Source: Fervidibacter sinensis
Lineage (GTDB): Bacteria; Armatimonadota; Fervidibacteria; Fervidibacterales; Fervidibacteraceae
Assembly: GCA_032161045.1 (NCBI GenBank)
Contig: JAVHTH010000001.1
Strand: one strand, 5' to 3'
Length of the DNA: 64,000 nucleotides
The notes below the pieces were generated by a model. The model saw nothing but the letters and a program-made list of their open reading frames with translations. It was not told the origin of the DNA and searched no databases. The position numbers and the translations under genes were made by a program. This document shows, piece by piece, positions 16,500-26,500 of the stretch; position 1 is the stretch's first letter, and the number at the start of each line of letters is the position of its first letter.

Positions 16500-17464
16500 T
16501 AATGCAATCCTCCTCCAACCAAAATCACTTCTGTGACAGGCTCCTTCAAAACTTTTTCCTTCACGACTTTTCGGCTCACCTCCAAACCGTTCTCCGCGAC
16601 AACTTCGTAGACGACTTCTTTTACGCCTTCTTTGCCTCGTTGCTTTGTGACGAGAGCACCTCCGGGAAGATTTGGGGCGAAACGCCTTTCCACCTTGAAC
16701 GGCACAGGTTCTTGCTTGACGATCTGGTAGACGCAAACAACCGTCACCATAGGCTTCCCTCGCTTAACGAGCAACTTGTCCCCAATTTTCAGCCTGTCAA
16801 GGTTTTTGTCTGGATTGAGTTGCTTCAGTTCGTCAAGGGTGAGACCATACCTACGGGCGATGCGAATGGCAACTTCCCCCGACTTGACAATGTGATACTG
16901 TGGCGACTCAAGCCCACCTATCAATTTTTGGGCTGCTGCTTCTGCATCGGCAACGATTTCGCCAATAGCGATTCTGCCTTCTTGAACGGTCACTTTTTCT
17001 TTGAATCGCGGTGGTTTAACAAGCGTAACATTAGCAGGGGTGAAGTGTGCCTTAACTAACTCCAACGCTTGCTCTGCCTCCTCCTTGTTTTTCAACGCCA
17101 CCACTGTTTGATCGGCAACTTTGATAACCCAAGCCCTTCGTGCTGGAGAAACACTTGCGAGCAACAAATCTGATGCTTCGGCTGGACTTGACAAACTTCG
17201 CCCTGAAGGCAAAGGCAAGTTGCCCATATCAACCGTTTCTGAAAAATCAACTTCTTGCCCATACTGTTTCCGCATCTTCTCTTTGGCTAACTGTATGGCT
17301 CGTTGGGCTAAACGGAAATTGCTCACCCACGCCACAGGTTTTCCATTGACGAAAATAGCAACTGGTAGGCTTGCTTTCCGAAAAAGCACTAAAGCAAAAA
17401 GCAATCCCAAGATTACGACCCAGTAGAACACCCGCTCACCCCAACTCAGCCCCGTCCGAAGCAT
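16499..17464 (-). CDS. LysM and G5 domain protein, membrane-anchored
   Basis: About 321 aa. An N-terminal membrane helix (VFYWVVILGLLFALVLF) is followed by a region of unknown fold. Then comes a LysM domain near residues 190-240 (YHIVKSGEVAIRIARRYG, then LKIGDKLLV), and then a G5-like domain (VYQIVKQEPVPFKVERR, through to EVILVG). This resembles the N-terminal arrangement of cell-wall M23/RlpA-associated proteins but has no catalytic domain. The start at 17464 has AGGGGTG upstream. It lies between ctpA and the DUF1015 gene. It probably binds peptidoglycan or glycans. Confidence 0.75.
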   Translation of the reverse strand: MLRTGLSWGERVFYWVVILGLLFALVLFRKASLPVAIFVNGKPVAWVSNFRLAQRAIQLAKEKMRKQYGQEVDFSETVDMGNLPLPSGRSLSSPAEASDLLLASVSPARRAWVIKVADQTVVALKNKEEAEQALELVKAHFTPANVTLVKPPRFKEKVTVQEGRIAIGEIVADAEAAAQKLIGGLESPQYHIVKSGEVAIRIARRYGLTLDELKQLNPDKNLDRLKIGDKLLVKRGKPMVTVVCVYQIVKQEPVPFKVERRFAPNLPGGALVTKQRGKEGVKEVVYEVVAENGLEVSRKVVKEKVLKEPVTEVILVGGGLH

Positions 17465-17516
17465 TTCGGAAGCACCCCTTGAAAATTGGAAACTCACAGC
17501 GGCATGATGGGAAATT

Positions 17517-19037
17517 TCAAGGTTTGGCTGAAACCGTTGAACTCGCTTGCGCGGGTTTCTTTTGGTTGAGTTTTTGAAGCAGCATCCGATGCACTTGTTC
17601 AAGTTGTGAGTCTTTAGTGCGGTTTCGCTCCTGCTCTACTAACTGAGCAACTGTTTCGTTGAACAACTTGGCTACTTCTTTGTTAGTTCGGTCCAATTGT
17701 CTCGCGCGACCAAAGCAAATCAGTGCATCTTCCAACTCTTTGGCTTGAAGGTGTTGTTTCCCGCGTTCCAACCAAATCGCTGCCAACTGGGAGTTGTGCT
17801 GTTTCTCCTCGGGAGTAGGCTCCAACTTCTTATCCGGCTCTAACCCTTTGTTCGCATGGATGTCGTATCCGCTCGGGGTGAGGTAACTGCCAGTTGTCAC
17901 AATCAAAGCCCCACCCCCACGAAGGTTGACGACGGTCTGAACGGAAGCCTTCCCAAAAGTTTTCTCCCCCAGAACTTCTGCAACTTTGTGGTCTTTCAAC
18001 GCCCCAGCGACAATCTCGCTGGCAGAAGCACTGCGGTTGTCAACTAAAACGACCATCGGTCCTTTCCAGCCCTTGTAAAGTGAAGGGATTGCCTCAAAAA
18101 CTTGTTCTCCTTCTGTTCTGCTCTTGACAGTTACGATGGGACCCTTCGGGATAAACAGGCTGGCAACCTCAACCGCTGCATCCAGCAATCCACCGGGGTT
18201 CCCTCTTAAGTCCAAAATCAGCGCCTCCGCTCCTTTGCTCTTTAGTTCATCCAAAGCCTTGCTCAGTTCTGGGGCAGATTTCTCATTGAATTCCAAGAGC
18301 CGAATGTAGCCCACCTTGTCGTCCAACATACGCTTCTGCAACACGGGAATTTGAACTCTTTGTCGCGTCAAGGTGACATCAAAAGGCTCGGGAATTCCAT
18401 CCCTTTGAATTGTCAAAGTCACTGTCGTCCCTCGCGGACCGCGAATCATGCTGACAGCCTGATCTAAAGTCATTTTGTCGGTCGGCTTGCCGTCAATTTT
18501 GAGTATTCGGTCCAAAGGGCGCAGACCTGCCTTATCTGCGGGTTGTTCTGGGAACACGCTCATGATTGTCAACCTTTCTTCACCAGTCGTTGGGTCAACA
18601 GCAATTGTCAACTCCGCACCGATACCTTCGTATTCGCCTTGACTGCGGGTTGTGAACTGCTCCAAATCCTCAGGTTTCAAATAGCGAGTATACTGATCTC
18701 CCGTTGCTCGCAATAAGCCACTGATCGCACCGTAAGTGAGTTGGTTCTCATCAAGTTTGTCGGGAGCGTAAAAATATTGCTGCAATCGGAAGTAAACTTC
18801 CGCAAGTCGCTCTATGGGGCGCAATGAAGGCTGGGATGGTTGAGCCGTTGATGTTTGCTCTTGCATCAACGGGACCAATCCCGGTCCCAAAGAAACCCGA
18901 AGCGGCGGAAGTTCGTTTCTTCGGTTTCCAATTTGGTAACCAGCAGCGAAAGACAGAACGACCAGCAATGCCACTATGAGACTGAATGCACCCCTAACCT
19001 TTGGGCGAGTCACTGCTTCGGTTTGTTGTTGCTCCAT
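17517..19037 (-). CDS. ctpA: Carboxy-terminal processing protease (S41)
   Basis: Periplasmic serine protease that trims protein C-termini, often cell-wall hydrolases or their regulators. The start at 19037 has GGAGGCG with ideal spacing. A signal anchor (FSLIVALLVVLSFAAGYQIG) precedes the S41 N-terminal region, then a PDZ domain (residues about 135-215, GLRPLDRILKIDG), then the peptidase domain. The catalytic Ser is in RSASASEIVAGAL and the Lys in FGKASVQT. A C-terminal extension of about 100 residues with TPR-like helices is not typical. It lies downstream of the M23 gene, a common functional pairing. Confidence 0.92.
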   Translation of the reverse strand: MEQQQTEAVTRPKVRGAFSLIVALLVVLSFAAGYQIGNRRNELPPLRVSLGPGLVPLMQEQTSTAQPSQPSLRPIERLAEVYFRLQQYFYAPDKLDENQLTYGAISGLLRATGDQYTRYLKPEDLEQFTTRSQGEYEGIGAELTIAVDPTTGEERLTIMSVFPEQPADKAGLRPLDRILKIDGKPTDKMTLDQAVSMIRGPRGTTVTLTIQRDGIPEPFDVTLTRQRVQIPVLQKRMLDDKVGYIRLLEFNEKSAPELSKALDELKSKGAEALILDLRGNPGGLLDAAVEVASLFIPKGPIVTVKSRTEGEQVFEAIPSLYKGWKGPMVVLVDNRSASASEIVAGALKDHKVAEVLGEKTFGKASVQTVVNLRGGGALIVTTGSYLTPSGYDIHANKGLEPDKKLEPTPEEKQHNSQLAAIWLERGKQHLQAKELEDALICFGRARQLDRTNKEVAKLFNETVAQLVEQERNRTKDSQLEQVHRMLLQKLNQKKPAQASSTVSAKP

Positions 19038-19075
19038 ATAAGTCGCCTCCGTTCTCAAAATGTCTGTTGTTCATT

Positions 19076-20236
19076 CTAACGCACCGCCAAAGGGTTGATC
19101 GGTTCGCCGTAGCGTCGGACTTCAAAGTGCAAATGTGGTCCTGTTGATAAACCTGTGCTTCCGACCAGAGCGATAACCTGTCCTTGTTTTACCACTTCAC
19201 CTTCGCTCACCAAAACCCGGGAGCAATGGGCGTAGAGGGTTGCGAGTCCGTTTCCGTGGTCAACGATGACGGTATTACCGTAAGCGCGTCGCCATCCTGC
19301 AAAAACAACAACTCCATCCGCTGCCGCGTGAATGGGAGTTCCCGATGGTGCGGAGATGTCAATACCGTAGTGGAACTTGACCCTTCTGAAAATCGGATGG
19401 ACGCGGTAGCCGAAGCCGGAAACGATGGGACCATCAACGGGGCGAATGAACGGACCCGTCCAAGCAGGAATTGGGCGGGGACGATTTTGCTGTGCCCTTT
19501 GAAGTCGTCTCAACAAAGCCGCAATCTCCCTTGATTCTTCCTCCCACTCCTGCAACCATCGCTCGTATGTTTCCCGTTCAGTTTGGATTCGCTTCAGCAA
19601 TCTCGCTTGTTCAGCTTCAGCGGCGTGAAGTTCCCTCGTTTGCTCCGCAATTGCTTTTCGCAAGGATGCTAACCGCGACTGTTGACGCTGCAATTGTGCC
19701 TCTTGGACTTCAAGTTCCTCCTTCGCTTGACGGGTGGTTTCAATCACCTTTTCATCGTGGGAAATTATCCGTTGAAAGGCATAAGTTCGGATTGATGCGT
19801 CTTCTATATCGCGTGCATCAAGGACAAACGCCACATAATTGCTGGGGGGATGTTTGTAAAGTTGGCGTAACCGCTCAGCCAAGATAGAACGGTGGCGAGA
19901 AAGTTTTGCTCTAAGTTGCATAACTCGGGAACGAGTTTGAGTAAGTTGACGGGAAACCCGGGCATATTCACGATTGAGTGCTGCCAGCCTAATTTTCGCG
20001 CGGGCAATTCGCTCCCTCGTTTCGCGCAATTGTTCCGAAAGTGTTCTCTCCTTGCGCCGCATTTCTTGCACTTTTTTCTTTGCCATTCTCTTCTGCCGTT
20101 CCAATTCCTGCTTCCGTTTTTTCAAAAGTGAGATATTCGGTGTTCCCCCACGAGAGACGAGCGATTTCCAATCCCATGCATATGTCAGCGATGTTACCAT
20201 GAAAATTGCAGTCAACCCCAGAGCGAAAACCCTCAT
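19076..20236 (-). CDS. Murein hydrolase activator / M23 peptidase with coiled coil (EnvC-like)
   Basis: About 386 aa, exported (signal peptide FALGLTAIFMVTSLTYA). A long coiled coil (residues about 30-250) precedes an M23 LytM domain. The LytM core shows HYGIDISAP, a DHGNGL strand and the GPHLHFEV metal-site motif. HYGID and HLHFE carry all zinc ligands, so it could be an active endopeptidase rather than a degenerate activator such as E. coli EnvC. The ATG at 20236 with GAGGTGAGGG was preferred over the upstream GTG. It forms a cell-wall group with ctpA and the LysM/G5 gene. Confidence 0.88.
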   Translation of the reverse strand: MRVFALGLTAIFMVTSLTYAWDWKSLVSRGGTPNISLLKKRKQELERQKRMAKKKVQEMRRKERTLSEQLRETRERIARAKIRLAALNREYARVSRQLTQTRSRVMQLRAKLSRHRSILAERLRQLYKHPPSNYVAFVLDARDIEDASIRTYAFQRIISHDEKVIETTRQAKEELEVQEAQLQRQQSRLASLRKAIAEQTRELHAAEAEQARLLKRIQTERETYERWLQEWEEESREIAALLRRLQRAQQNRPRPIPAWTGPFIRPVDGPIVSGFGYRVHPIFRRVKFHYGIDISAPSGTPIHAAADGVVVFAGWRRAYGNTVIVDHGNGLATLYAHCSRVLVSEGEVVKQGQVIALVGSTGLSTGPHLHFEVRRYGEPINPLAVR

Positions 20237-20385
20237 CGCCCTCACCTCAATCAGTCTTGCAACTCTTGGAGAAGGCTTGCAGGAAATATTTTGGCATTCA
20301 AGCCTCAGGTTATCAACTTAAAGCCCGCATCTTGACGGCGAAAGGCGGATGCTCTAAACTTGTAATGCCGAAAAGGCAAGTTAGT

Positions 20386-20459
20386 GGGGCGGTAGCTCAG
20401 TTTGGGAGAGCGCGGGACTCCAAATCCCGTGGTCGGGGGTTCAAATCCTCCCCGCCCCG
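20386..20459 (+). tRNA. tRNA-Trp (CCA)
   Basis: Cloverleaf with acceptor GGGGCGG/CCGCCCC, a D-arm with AGCTCAGTTTGGG, anticodon CCA at 20420-20422 in a GGGACTCCAAATCCC stem-loop, and T-arm GGGGGTTCAAATCCTCC. The discriminator is G; CCA is not encoded. The last 19 bp overlap the antisense 3' end of the YfhO-like gene. Confidence 0.96.
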
Positions 20460-23317
20460 CTTTGTTGCTTTTGTGACACCTTTACTTTCCCCATGAAGGT
20501 TAAGACCGCAAAAATCATGCCAACAACTGTCAAGCACAAAAACAGCCCAACGATGACACTGCTTGGGAAGTAGACCCAAACAACTTGCCACTTACCTTCT
20601 GGCAACAAAACCGCACGAAATGCGTAGTTTGCGATGATCTCTTGCAACTCCTGCCATTTTCCGTCTCGCGTCCCATTCTCTGCGCTCCGTTTTCCGAATA
20701 CTCGCCATCCCGGATAAGTCCCGTCCACAACGACCAGTGCCGCAGGATGTGACAACCCAACCTCTACCCGCAGCGTGTTAATGCGGTCAGTAAAACGGAC
20801 GGGATGGGGGACGGGGGACGAGGGACGCGACTTTTGCGAAGTTGCCTTTCCCGTCCCGCGACCCGCGTCCCGCGCCCCTTCCAAAATTGTGGTTTCTTGC
20901 GGGTCAAAGTCAGGCGACTTAATTCGTTTCAACGCTTCGGTCGGAGATTTTGCCCATTGCCAGTTTGAGACAACAAAAGCGCGCGGCAACGCCCCGGGGT
21001 TTTCGTATATCCACAAATCACCAGCATGAACGAGGTGCAAACCTTTTCGCTCATCTGCCGGCAAAGGCTCGGCTGCAACCACATACTTCACCGCCATTAA
21101 GTCAAGCAAAGGCGAGTCAAAATTGCGGACAGCGAAAGCGCGATGAAGCGGCGAATTTGCGTCCCAAGATTGAAGGAAACGGAAAATGCGCATTGTCATC
21201 AATGAGTCCGAACCTTGAGCATCTCGCAAACTGTAAACCATCAGCGTGTTTGAAGGCGTCCAGTGCTTAACAGCATCTGTGCCGACAGCAATAAACCGCT
21301 GCGACCCAAGGTTCTGTTTGAGCCAGCGAATTGATGGCGTTTCAAAAAATGCCATTTCTTTGTCGGCTTCGGGATGTTGTGACCAAGCAAAGGTAAGTAG
21401 GTCAGCAGCAACAAGAATCGGTAAGGCGTAAAGCGTAATGCGTGATGCGTAAGGGACGGAACGCAAAGCGATGAAAACAGAAAGAGTGCCAAGTGCAGTG
21501 AAGATGAGCCAGCGATAAATTTGCGACATCGTGAAATCGTGCAAAAGTGGATGGAAAGCGGTTCCTGCATGAACCGTAACGCCGTGACTGACGCAAATTG
21601 CCATGAAGAGCAGAGCAACAACGAGAGCAACAAATGGGACGAAGGACGCGGGACGGTGGACGGGTTCATTTGGAGGGTGCAGTTCCCGCCGAGCCGAACC
21701 GGGTGCAGAGTGCATGGTGCGAGGTGCTGAGTTCTTAAGGGGGCAAGGTTCCTGCCGAGTTAAAAACTCAATCCCAAAGGCAGCAAGTATGGCAATGCCG
21801 AAATCAAACAAAAACAACGCCCGCGAAAATCCAACGAAAGCCTGAGTGCCGGGCAACCCTAACGCCATGAAGCGATGAACAATCGGAACGGAAGCGGCGA
21901 GTAAACCGATTAGGGCAAAAACGATGCCAGCAATGAACGGGACGAGGGGCGCGGGACGGTGGACGGGTTCATTGGGAGGGCGAGGTTCCTGCCGAGCCGA
22001 AGGACTGGTGCGGGGTGCTGAGTGTGAAGTGCGGAATTCTTCGGAGGGCGAGGCTCCCGCCGAGCCGAAAGAAGAGTGCGAAGTGCGGAGTGGAAAGCGC
22101 GGAATTCTTCGGGGGGCGAGGTTCCTGCCGAGCCGAAAGACTGGTGCGGGGTGCAGAGCGCAAAGTTTATGAAGAAGCGAAAATGCGCCAACTATTGCAA
22201 GCAAAAATGCAACGACACTTGGATAGCCCGTCTTCTCAACGAAATTGAACTGAGCGAAATCCCAAACAAGGTGAATGCCGCTCCGCCAGTCGCCGAAAAA
22301 AGAAGGGATAAACAGGCGGATGAATTGGTCAAAAGGTAATCGGTTGGTTGCTGCCATTGCTAACGCTTCAGTGCCACTTCGGAAACTGATTTTCGCCATT
22401 TCCATCAATGGCAACAATTGCGGTGCCCCAATAGCAACTCCGCAAAAAATTGTCAATAGCCCGAATGCCAAACTTTGTCTCCAATCCCCAGTCCCTAATC
22501 CCCAGTCCCCAACAACTCGCAAAAAGACATAAACCGCAAACGCCCAAAGCACATAAAACCCAATCTGCGGATGTCCCGCAAGCAACGCCATCCCAAGCGC
22601 AAAACCCGCAAGCATTGCCGAAAGAATTTGCCTTCCGCGTCCCTTGTCCCGCGCCCCGCGTCCCATTTCAAATGCCCACAACGAAGCGGGTAACCAAACC
22701 GCAGTGCAAATTAATGGCAAGTAAGCAAGCCACGCGACGAAAAACCCGCAAAGTTGAAAAGCAATCGCTCCCGTCAAGGCAGCAATCGGCGAAACGAATT
22801 GTCGCAGAAACCCGAACATGAAGATGCCAGCCAAGACGAGGTGAACCCAAGCGATCCAACCGAATGCGGCTTCAATTGGCATTGCGACGAAAAGCAAATT
22901 GAGCGGGTAGAAAATCGCAGACATGCCGTTACCTACGAAACTCGTCCCGCAAAACATGAATGGGTTCCAAAGTGGCAATTCGCCTTGACGCAAACTTTCA
23001 GCGTAAAACTTTCGCCAAGGAAAGTATTGCTGAACGACATCCAAAAGCGGAGCCTTGACAGAGTGAAACTCTGGAAATCGTTCAGCAGCGAAATGTCGCC
23101 AAGGCGACATGACCAAAAGCAAATCAACGGGCGCTAAAGTTTTGCCGCCGAAAGTTACTGACCAAAGCAAAATTGTTGGCAAGCAAAGCAAAATGAGCGC
23201 AGGCGTGTAAGCGCTTATGCGTGCAAGCATTAAAGCGTGCAAGCGTCCGTGTGGCTGGATGTGTGGAGTTTTGGGTTCTGATTTCTTCGCTTGCCTTTCA
23301 ACTCGCTTCCGAGCCAT
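20441..23317 (-). CDS. YfhO-like multi-pass membrane protein with many translated repeats
   Basis: A GT-C-like membrane protein of the YfhO family (bacterial membrane protein, possibly a glycosyltransferase of lipid-linked sugars). It has a dozen or more hydrophobic helices. The early motif APVDLLLVMSPWRHF and the FPWRKFYAESLRQGELPLWNPFMFCGTSFVGN region are diagnostic. The start was set at 23317 (AAGGTG upstream); 23230 is an alternative. At about 958 aa it is lengthened by hydrophilic Pro/Arg/Ser-rich inserts (e.g. RQEPRPPNEPVHRPA) that are translations of 11 heptamer arrays and five family A hairpins. The inserts fall between hydrophobic segments. The C-terminal SGAGRI is read from the antisense of tRNA-Trp. 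Confidence 0.75.
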   Translation of the reverse strand: MARKRVERQAKKSEPKTPHIQPHGRLHALMLARISAYTPALILLCLPTILLWSVTFGGKTLAPVDLLLVMSPWRHFAAERFPEFHSVKAPLLDVVQQYFPWRKFYAESLRQGELPLWNPFMFCGTSFVGNGMSAIFYPLNLLFVAMPIEAAFGWIAWVHLVLAGIFMFGFLRQFVSPIAALTGAIAFQLCGFFVAWLAYLPLICTAVWLPASLWAFEMGRGARDKGRGRQILSAMLAGFALGMALLAGHPQIGFYVLWAFAVYVFLRVVGDWGLGTGDWRQSLAFGLLTIFCGVAIGAPQLLPLMEMAKISFRSGTEALAMAATNRLPFDQFIRLFIPSFFGDWRSGIHLVWDFAQFNFVEKTGYPSVVAFLLAIVGAFSLLHKLCALHPAPVFRLGRNLAPRRIPRFPLRTSHSSFGSAGASPSEEFRTSHSAPRTSPSARQEPRPPNEPVHRPAPLVPFIAGIVFALIGLLAASVPIVHRFMALGLPGTQAFVGFSRALFLFDFGIAILAAFGIEFLTRQEPCPLKNSAPRTMHSAPGSARRELHPPNEPVHRPASFVPFVALVVALLFMAICVSHGVTVHAGTAFHPLLHDFTMSQIYRWLIFTALGTLSVFIALRSVPYASRITLYALPILVAADLLTFAWSQHPEADKEMAFFETPSIRWLKQNLGSQRFIAVGTDAVKHWTPSNTLMVYSLRDAQGSDSLMTMRIFRFLQSWDANSPLHRAFAVRNFDSPLLDLMAVKYVVAAEPLPADERKGLHLVHAGDLWIYENPGALPRAFVVSNWQWAKSPTEALKRIKSPDFDPQETTILEGARDAGRGTGKATSQKSRPSSPVPHPVRFTDRINTLRVEVGLSHPAALVVVDGTYPGWRVFGKRSAENGTRDGKWQELQEIIANYAFRAVLLPEGKWQVVWVYFPSSVIVGLFLCLTVVGMIFAVLTFMGKVKVSQKQQSGAGRI
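20801..20878. repeat. Inverted pair of 28-bp heptamer arrays in YfhO-like gene
   Basis: The left arm 20801-20828 reads GGGATGG, GGGACGG, GGGACGA, GGGACGC. The right arm 20851-20878 reads CCGTCCC, GCGACCC, GCGTCCC, GCGCCCC. The spacer is 22 bp. The whole is 78 bp, a multiple of three, and is translated as ARDAGRGTGKA and RPSSPVPHP. Confidence 0.85.
21426..21453. repeat. 28-bp heptamer array, GCGTAAN type
   Basis: GCGTAAA, GCGTAAT, GCGTGAT, GCGTAAG. The heptamer consensus differs from the GGGAC type but the length is the same. It is translated in the YfhO-like protein as SVPYASRITLYALP. Confidence 0.75.
21636..21759. repeat. Composite: heptamer array, hairpin, heptamer array, hairpin
   Basis: Array 21636-21663 (GGGACGA, AGGACGC, GGGACGG, TGGACGG), family A hairpin 21672-21698, array 21703-21730 (GTGCAGA, GTGCATG, GTGCGAG, GTGCTGA), then a second degenerate hairpin at about 21737-21759. 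All of it is inside the YfhO-like frame. Confidence 0.8.
21939..22171. repeat. Composite: four heptamer arrays alternating with three hairpins
   Basis: Arrays lie at 21939-21966, 22008-22035, 22076-22103 and 22144-22171, each of four heptamers, separated by 40-41 bp. Each spacer carries a family A hairpin (21974-22002, 22043-22070, 22111-22138). The left end nearly duplicates 21636-21690, so the composite itself has been copied. Confidence 0.85.
22482..22509. repeat. 28-bp heptamer array in YfhO-like gene
   Basis: CAATCCC, CAGTCCC, TAATCCC, CAGTCCC. It is translated on the minus strand as GDWGLGTGDW between two membrane helices. Confidence 0.8.
22637..22664. repeat. 28-bp heptamer array in YfhO-like gene
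   Basis: GCGTCCC, TTGTCCC, GCGCCCC, GCGTCCC. It is translated as GRGARDKGRG after a membrane helix. Confidence 0.8.
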
Positions 23318-23587
23318 CTCGCTTCGCACCTTCGCAGAGAAGTTGGGTTGACAAAATTCGTGTGCAGCAAAGTTTCTTTGCCGAAGGCAAATTTTGTCGC
23401 AAATTTCAAAACGACCATCGCCCACAAAGAGCGATACCACTGCGTTTCGCCAATAGCCGCCGTCAATTCATCGGTAGCGTTGGTGGCTTGTCCCGACGGA
23501 GTTTGTTGGTGTTCCCGTCAACACAGTTTGAAACCATGCTACACAAATCGCATGTTGCGGCATAATGGTGGCAGGGAGGTGAGGGCA

Positions 23588-26500
23588 ATGTCGGAAAGGA
23601 CATTTTGGCTTTTGCCCACTTTGCTTTTAACCACAACATTTTTGTCCGCTCAACCTGTCAATTTGTCCAGAGTCGTTGCGTTAATGAACTTGAGCGAGCA
23701 AGCGAAGCAAAGATTACTTCGCGACGGCATTTTGGTCATCGCAGATTTGAGCGAAACGAACCTTTGGAAAGCCTACGACGATTTGAACCGCTTTCATGGC
23801 GTTCCCGTTTTCGTCACGACCGATGCTTGCCTTTATCAGTTTTACGAACTCCACAAGGCTGCAGTTCGTGAGGCGGAAACTCAAGGCTTTTTACCGCTCT
23901 TGAAGCAATTGGTGCGCGATTGGGCTGAAACCGCATACAAAGCAATGTCAACCCAGCAAATTGCAAGAGATGTCAATCACGCTGCCTTTGTCTTGGCTGT
24001 TGCTGGCAAGTTGCTTGATGACAAATTTCCTGTCCCTGCCGAACTGCAATCTCAGGTTGACGCAACCGTGAGAGAAATTGTCCTTGCCCAACGCGTCGTT
24101 GAAGGAGAACCTTTCGGTGAAGACTTCACGCAATACAAGCCACGAGGTCACTACACCGCAACTGAGGAACTTCAACGCTACTTCCGCACCTTTAAATGGC
24201 TTTCACGCAGAGTTTACGATGCTCAAAAAGGTGACCAAATTCGCCGAGCAGTTACTTTGCTTTGGCTTCTTGAGCAAACTCCCAATGGTTTAGAACGCTA
24301 CCGCGTTCTCGTGAACGCGATTGTTTCGCTTGCTGGCGAGCCTGTTGGAATGCCGTTGACAGAATTGCATAGAGCGATAAAAGTCATCGGGCGACAAACA
24401 AGCCAAGTGCTTAGCGATTACGAGGCGTTGGAAGCGTTGCAGAGCGAACTCGCTAAACCCAAATATGGGCAAGCGAAAATTGTCACTCATCCCGTCCCGC
24501 CTGTCATTCTGCCCCCACCGCAATTGATGCCGAAAAAGCAAATTCGCCCTTTGCCCGAAATTCAGTTGCCTGACTCAGAGGTTTTGCAATGGACAAGTGA
24601 CCCACAAGTTCCCGAACGAATTCCTTCAGGCTTGGATGTCGCTGCAGCATTAGGCTCACAGCGGGCGACCGAATTGCTAAGACAAACCCCGCAAAGCGAA
24701 TTGACTTTGGAGAGGGTCAAGCCTTTCGCCCAATCTTGGGAGCAGTTGAGCGATGAAGATTGGAAAGCGAGCGTTTATCGTCTCTGGCTTTGGGCAATTA
24801 AGGCGCTTTTTGAGACCGACGAACAAACCCCGAAGTTCATGCTAACTCCCGCTTGGCAAGATTGGAAACTCAACACTGCTCTGGCTTCATGGGCACAACT
24901 TAGGCACGCTTATGGGCTTTACGCTGCGCCAGTTTACATGTGTATGGGGTTGATGGAAGGCATCCCACCTGCATACCTTGAGCCGAACCCAAGATGTTAC
25001 GAGCGGCTCGCATTAGCGACGGAGAAGTTGAGGAGTGTTTTGAGTGAAGCAAAAGCATTGTCCGAGCGCATGGAATCGCATTTGCAAAGGTTTGCTGACT
25101 TGATGCGCCGATTTGTTGCCATTGCCGAGAAGGAAAGGCGAGGTGAACCGTTGAGTGAACCTGAAGCCAAGATGCTCGGTTTCTTTGCCGATGTCATTTC
25201 ACCCTTCCCAAGAGAAACTCCCGTCACAGTCATTGACATCGCAACTCACTCGCAAACAGGTCAAGTCTTGCATGTCGCTTCAGGCAAGTTGCATCCTGTT
25301 TTGGTCGTCGTTGATGCAAAGCCTTACAAACCTTTCGTCGCTGTCGGATGGTCGTTGAGTTACTACGAGTTCACGAGACCGAATTTTGAGCGAATGACGG
25401 ATGCTGATTGGGAGAAATGGCTTGACAGAGATATCGCTCGCCCCGAACCGCCATTTTGGGCGAATTCTTTCCGATGGTCGGCATATGAGGATTTGGAAGG
25501 TTTCGCAGATTTGCGCCACGCCGAAAGTTTGCTATCTACCAACCCGAGCGAAGGAGTTCGGCTGCTTCGTGAGGTCGCACAAAAGCACGAAGGGACATGG
25601 GTCGGCGCGAAAGCGCGGCTGTTGCTTGCTCGACATCTTGACGAAAGCAAGAAGTTTGAAGAAGCGCAAGCAGAACTTGAGGGCTTTTATCGCGCTTCAA
25701 ACATGAGGCTTATGAAAGAAGCAGACGGAATTTGCTCTGATGTTCAGTGGGATTGGGAGTGGTGGACGAGATGGCAGAAGGCTCAACCTTACTTGCAACG
25801 ACTGTTGCAACTGACTGAGCGACCGCAAAAGCCTTTGCCAAAAGCAGAGGAGCAAAGAAGGCAAGATTTGAGGGCAAAAACTTTGCTGTTGCAAATCGGT
25901 GTGCTCCCGCCAGATATTCGGAGAGATAAAGTCGCGGATATAGTGGCACAAATTTTGCGAGAGTGCCCGCAATCTCGCTTTGTCCCAGTCGCAAAAGCGG
26001 TCTTGTGGTGGTATCGCTTTACCAAAGTTATCTATATTGAACCCCTGACAGAGCATCGGCTTCGCCAAATCCTTGATGAAGCCCTGAAGATTATCAACGA
26101 GCATCCATCAAGTTTGGCGGCGTGGGCTGTTGCAGATGAAATGACGGAAATTGAAAAATCTCTAAGTTTGGCTGAGGCAAAGCGTCTTGTTTCTGCCATT
26201 GCCAAGTTGGAGAGACCAAAGGGGCAAGATTGGGAATCAAGCGAAGAGGCAGTTCTGCTGAAAGCAATATTTCCCGCATTCTCCATCCCATATCAGAAAC
26301 CCACACTCAACCCTACCCTTTTGGCTCGGCTACACATTGAAGAGGGCGACTTTGAAGGTGCATGGAAAGTAATACGAAAAGCAGAAATCCGAGACGAACG
26401 ATTGCGACTTGTCCTTGAAGCGTGGAAACGAGAAGGAAGCGAAGTTGCAACGCTCTTGACGAAAATAGACAAAGCACGGGAGGAGGGCAATCTTTCAGCA

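Noticed and set aside
16500..16736. N-terminal extension of the DUF1015 frame
   Set aside because: Arg/Ser-rich shadow of the LysM/G5 gene; the TAATG-coupled start at 16499 gives the family length.
21939..22171. CRISPR-like array, because units recur at regular spacing
   Set aside because: The repeats are degenerate, spacers are themselves hairpins of one family, no cas genes are present and the region is coding.
23291..23587. 99-residue N-terminal extension of the DUF3160 protein
   Set aside because: No similarity, overlaps the divergent YfhO-like start, and the ATG at 23588 has a strong Shine-Dalgarno and signal peptide.
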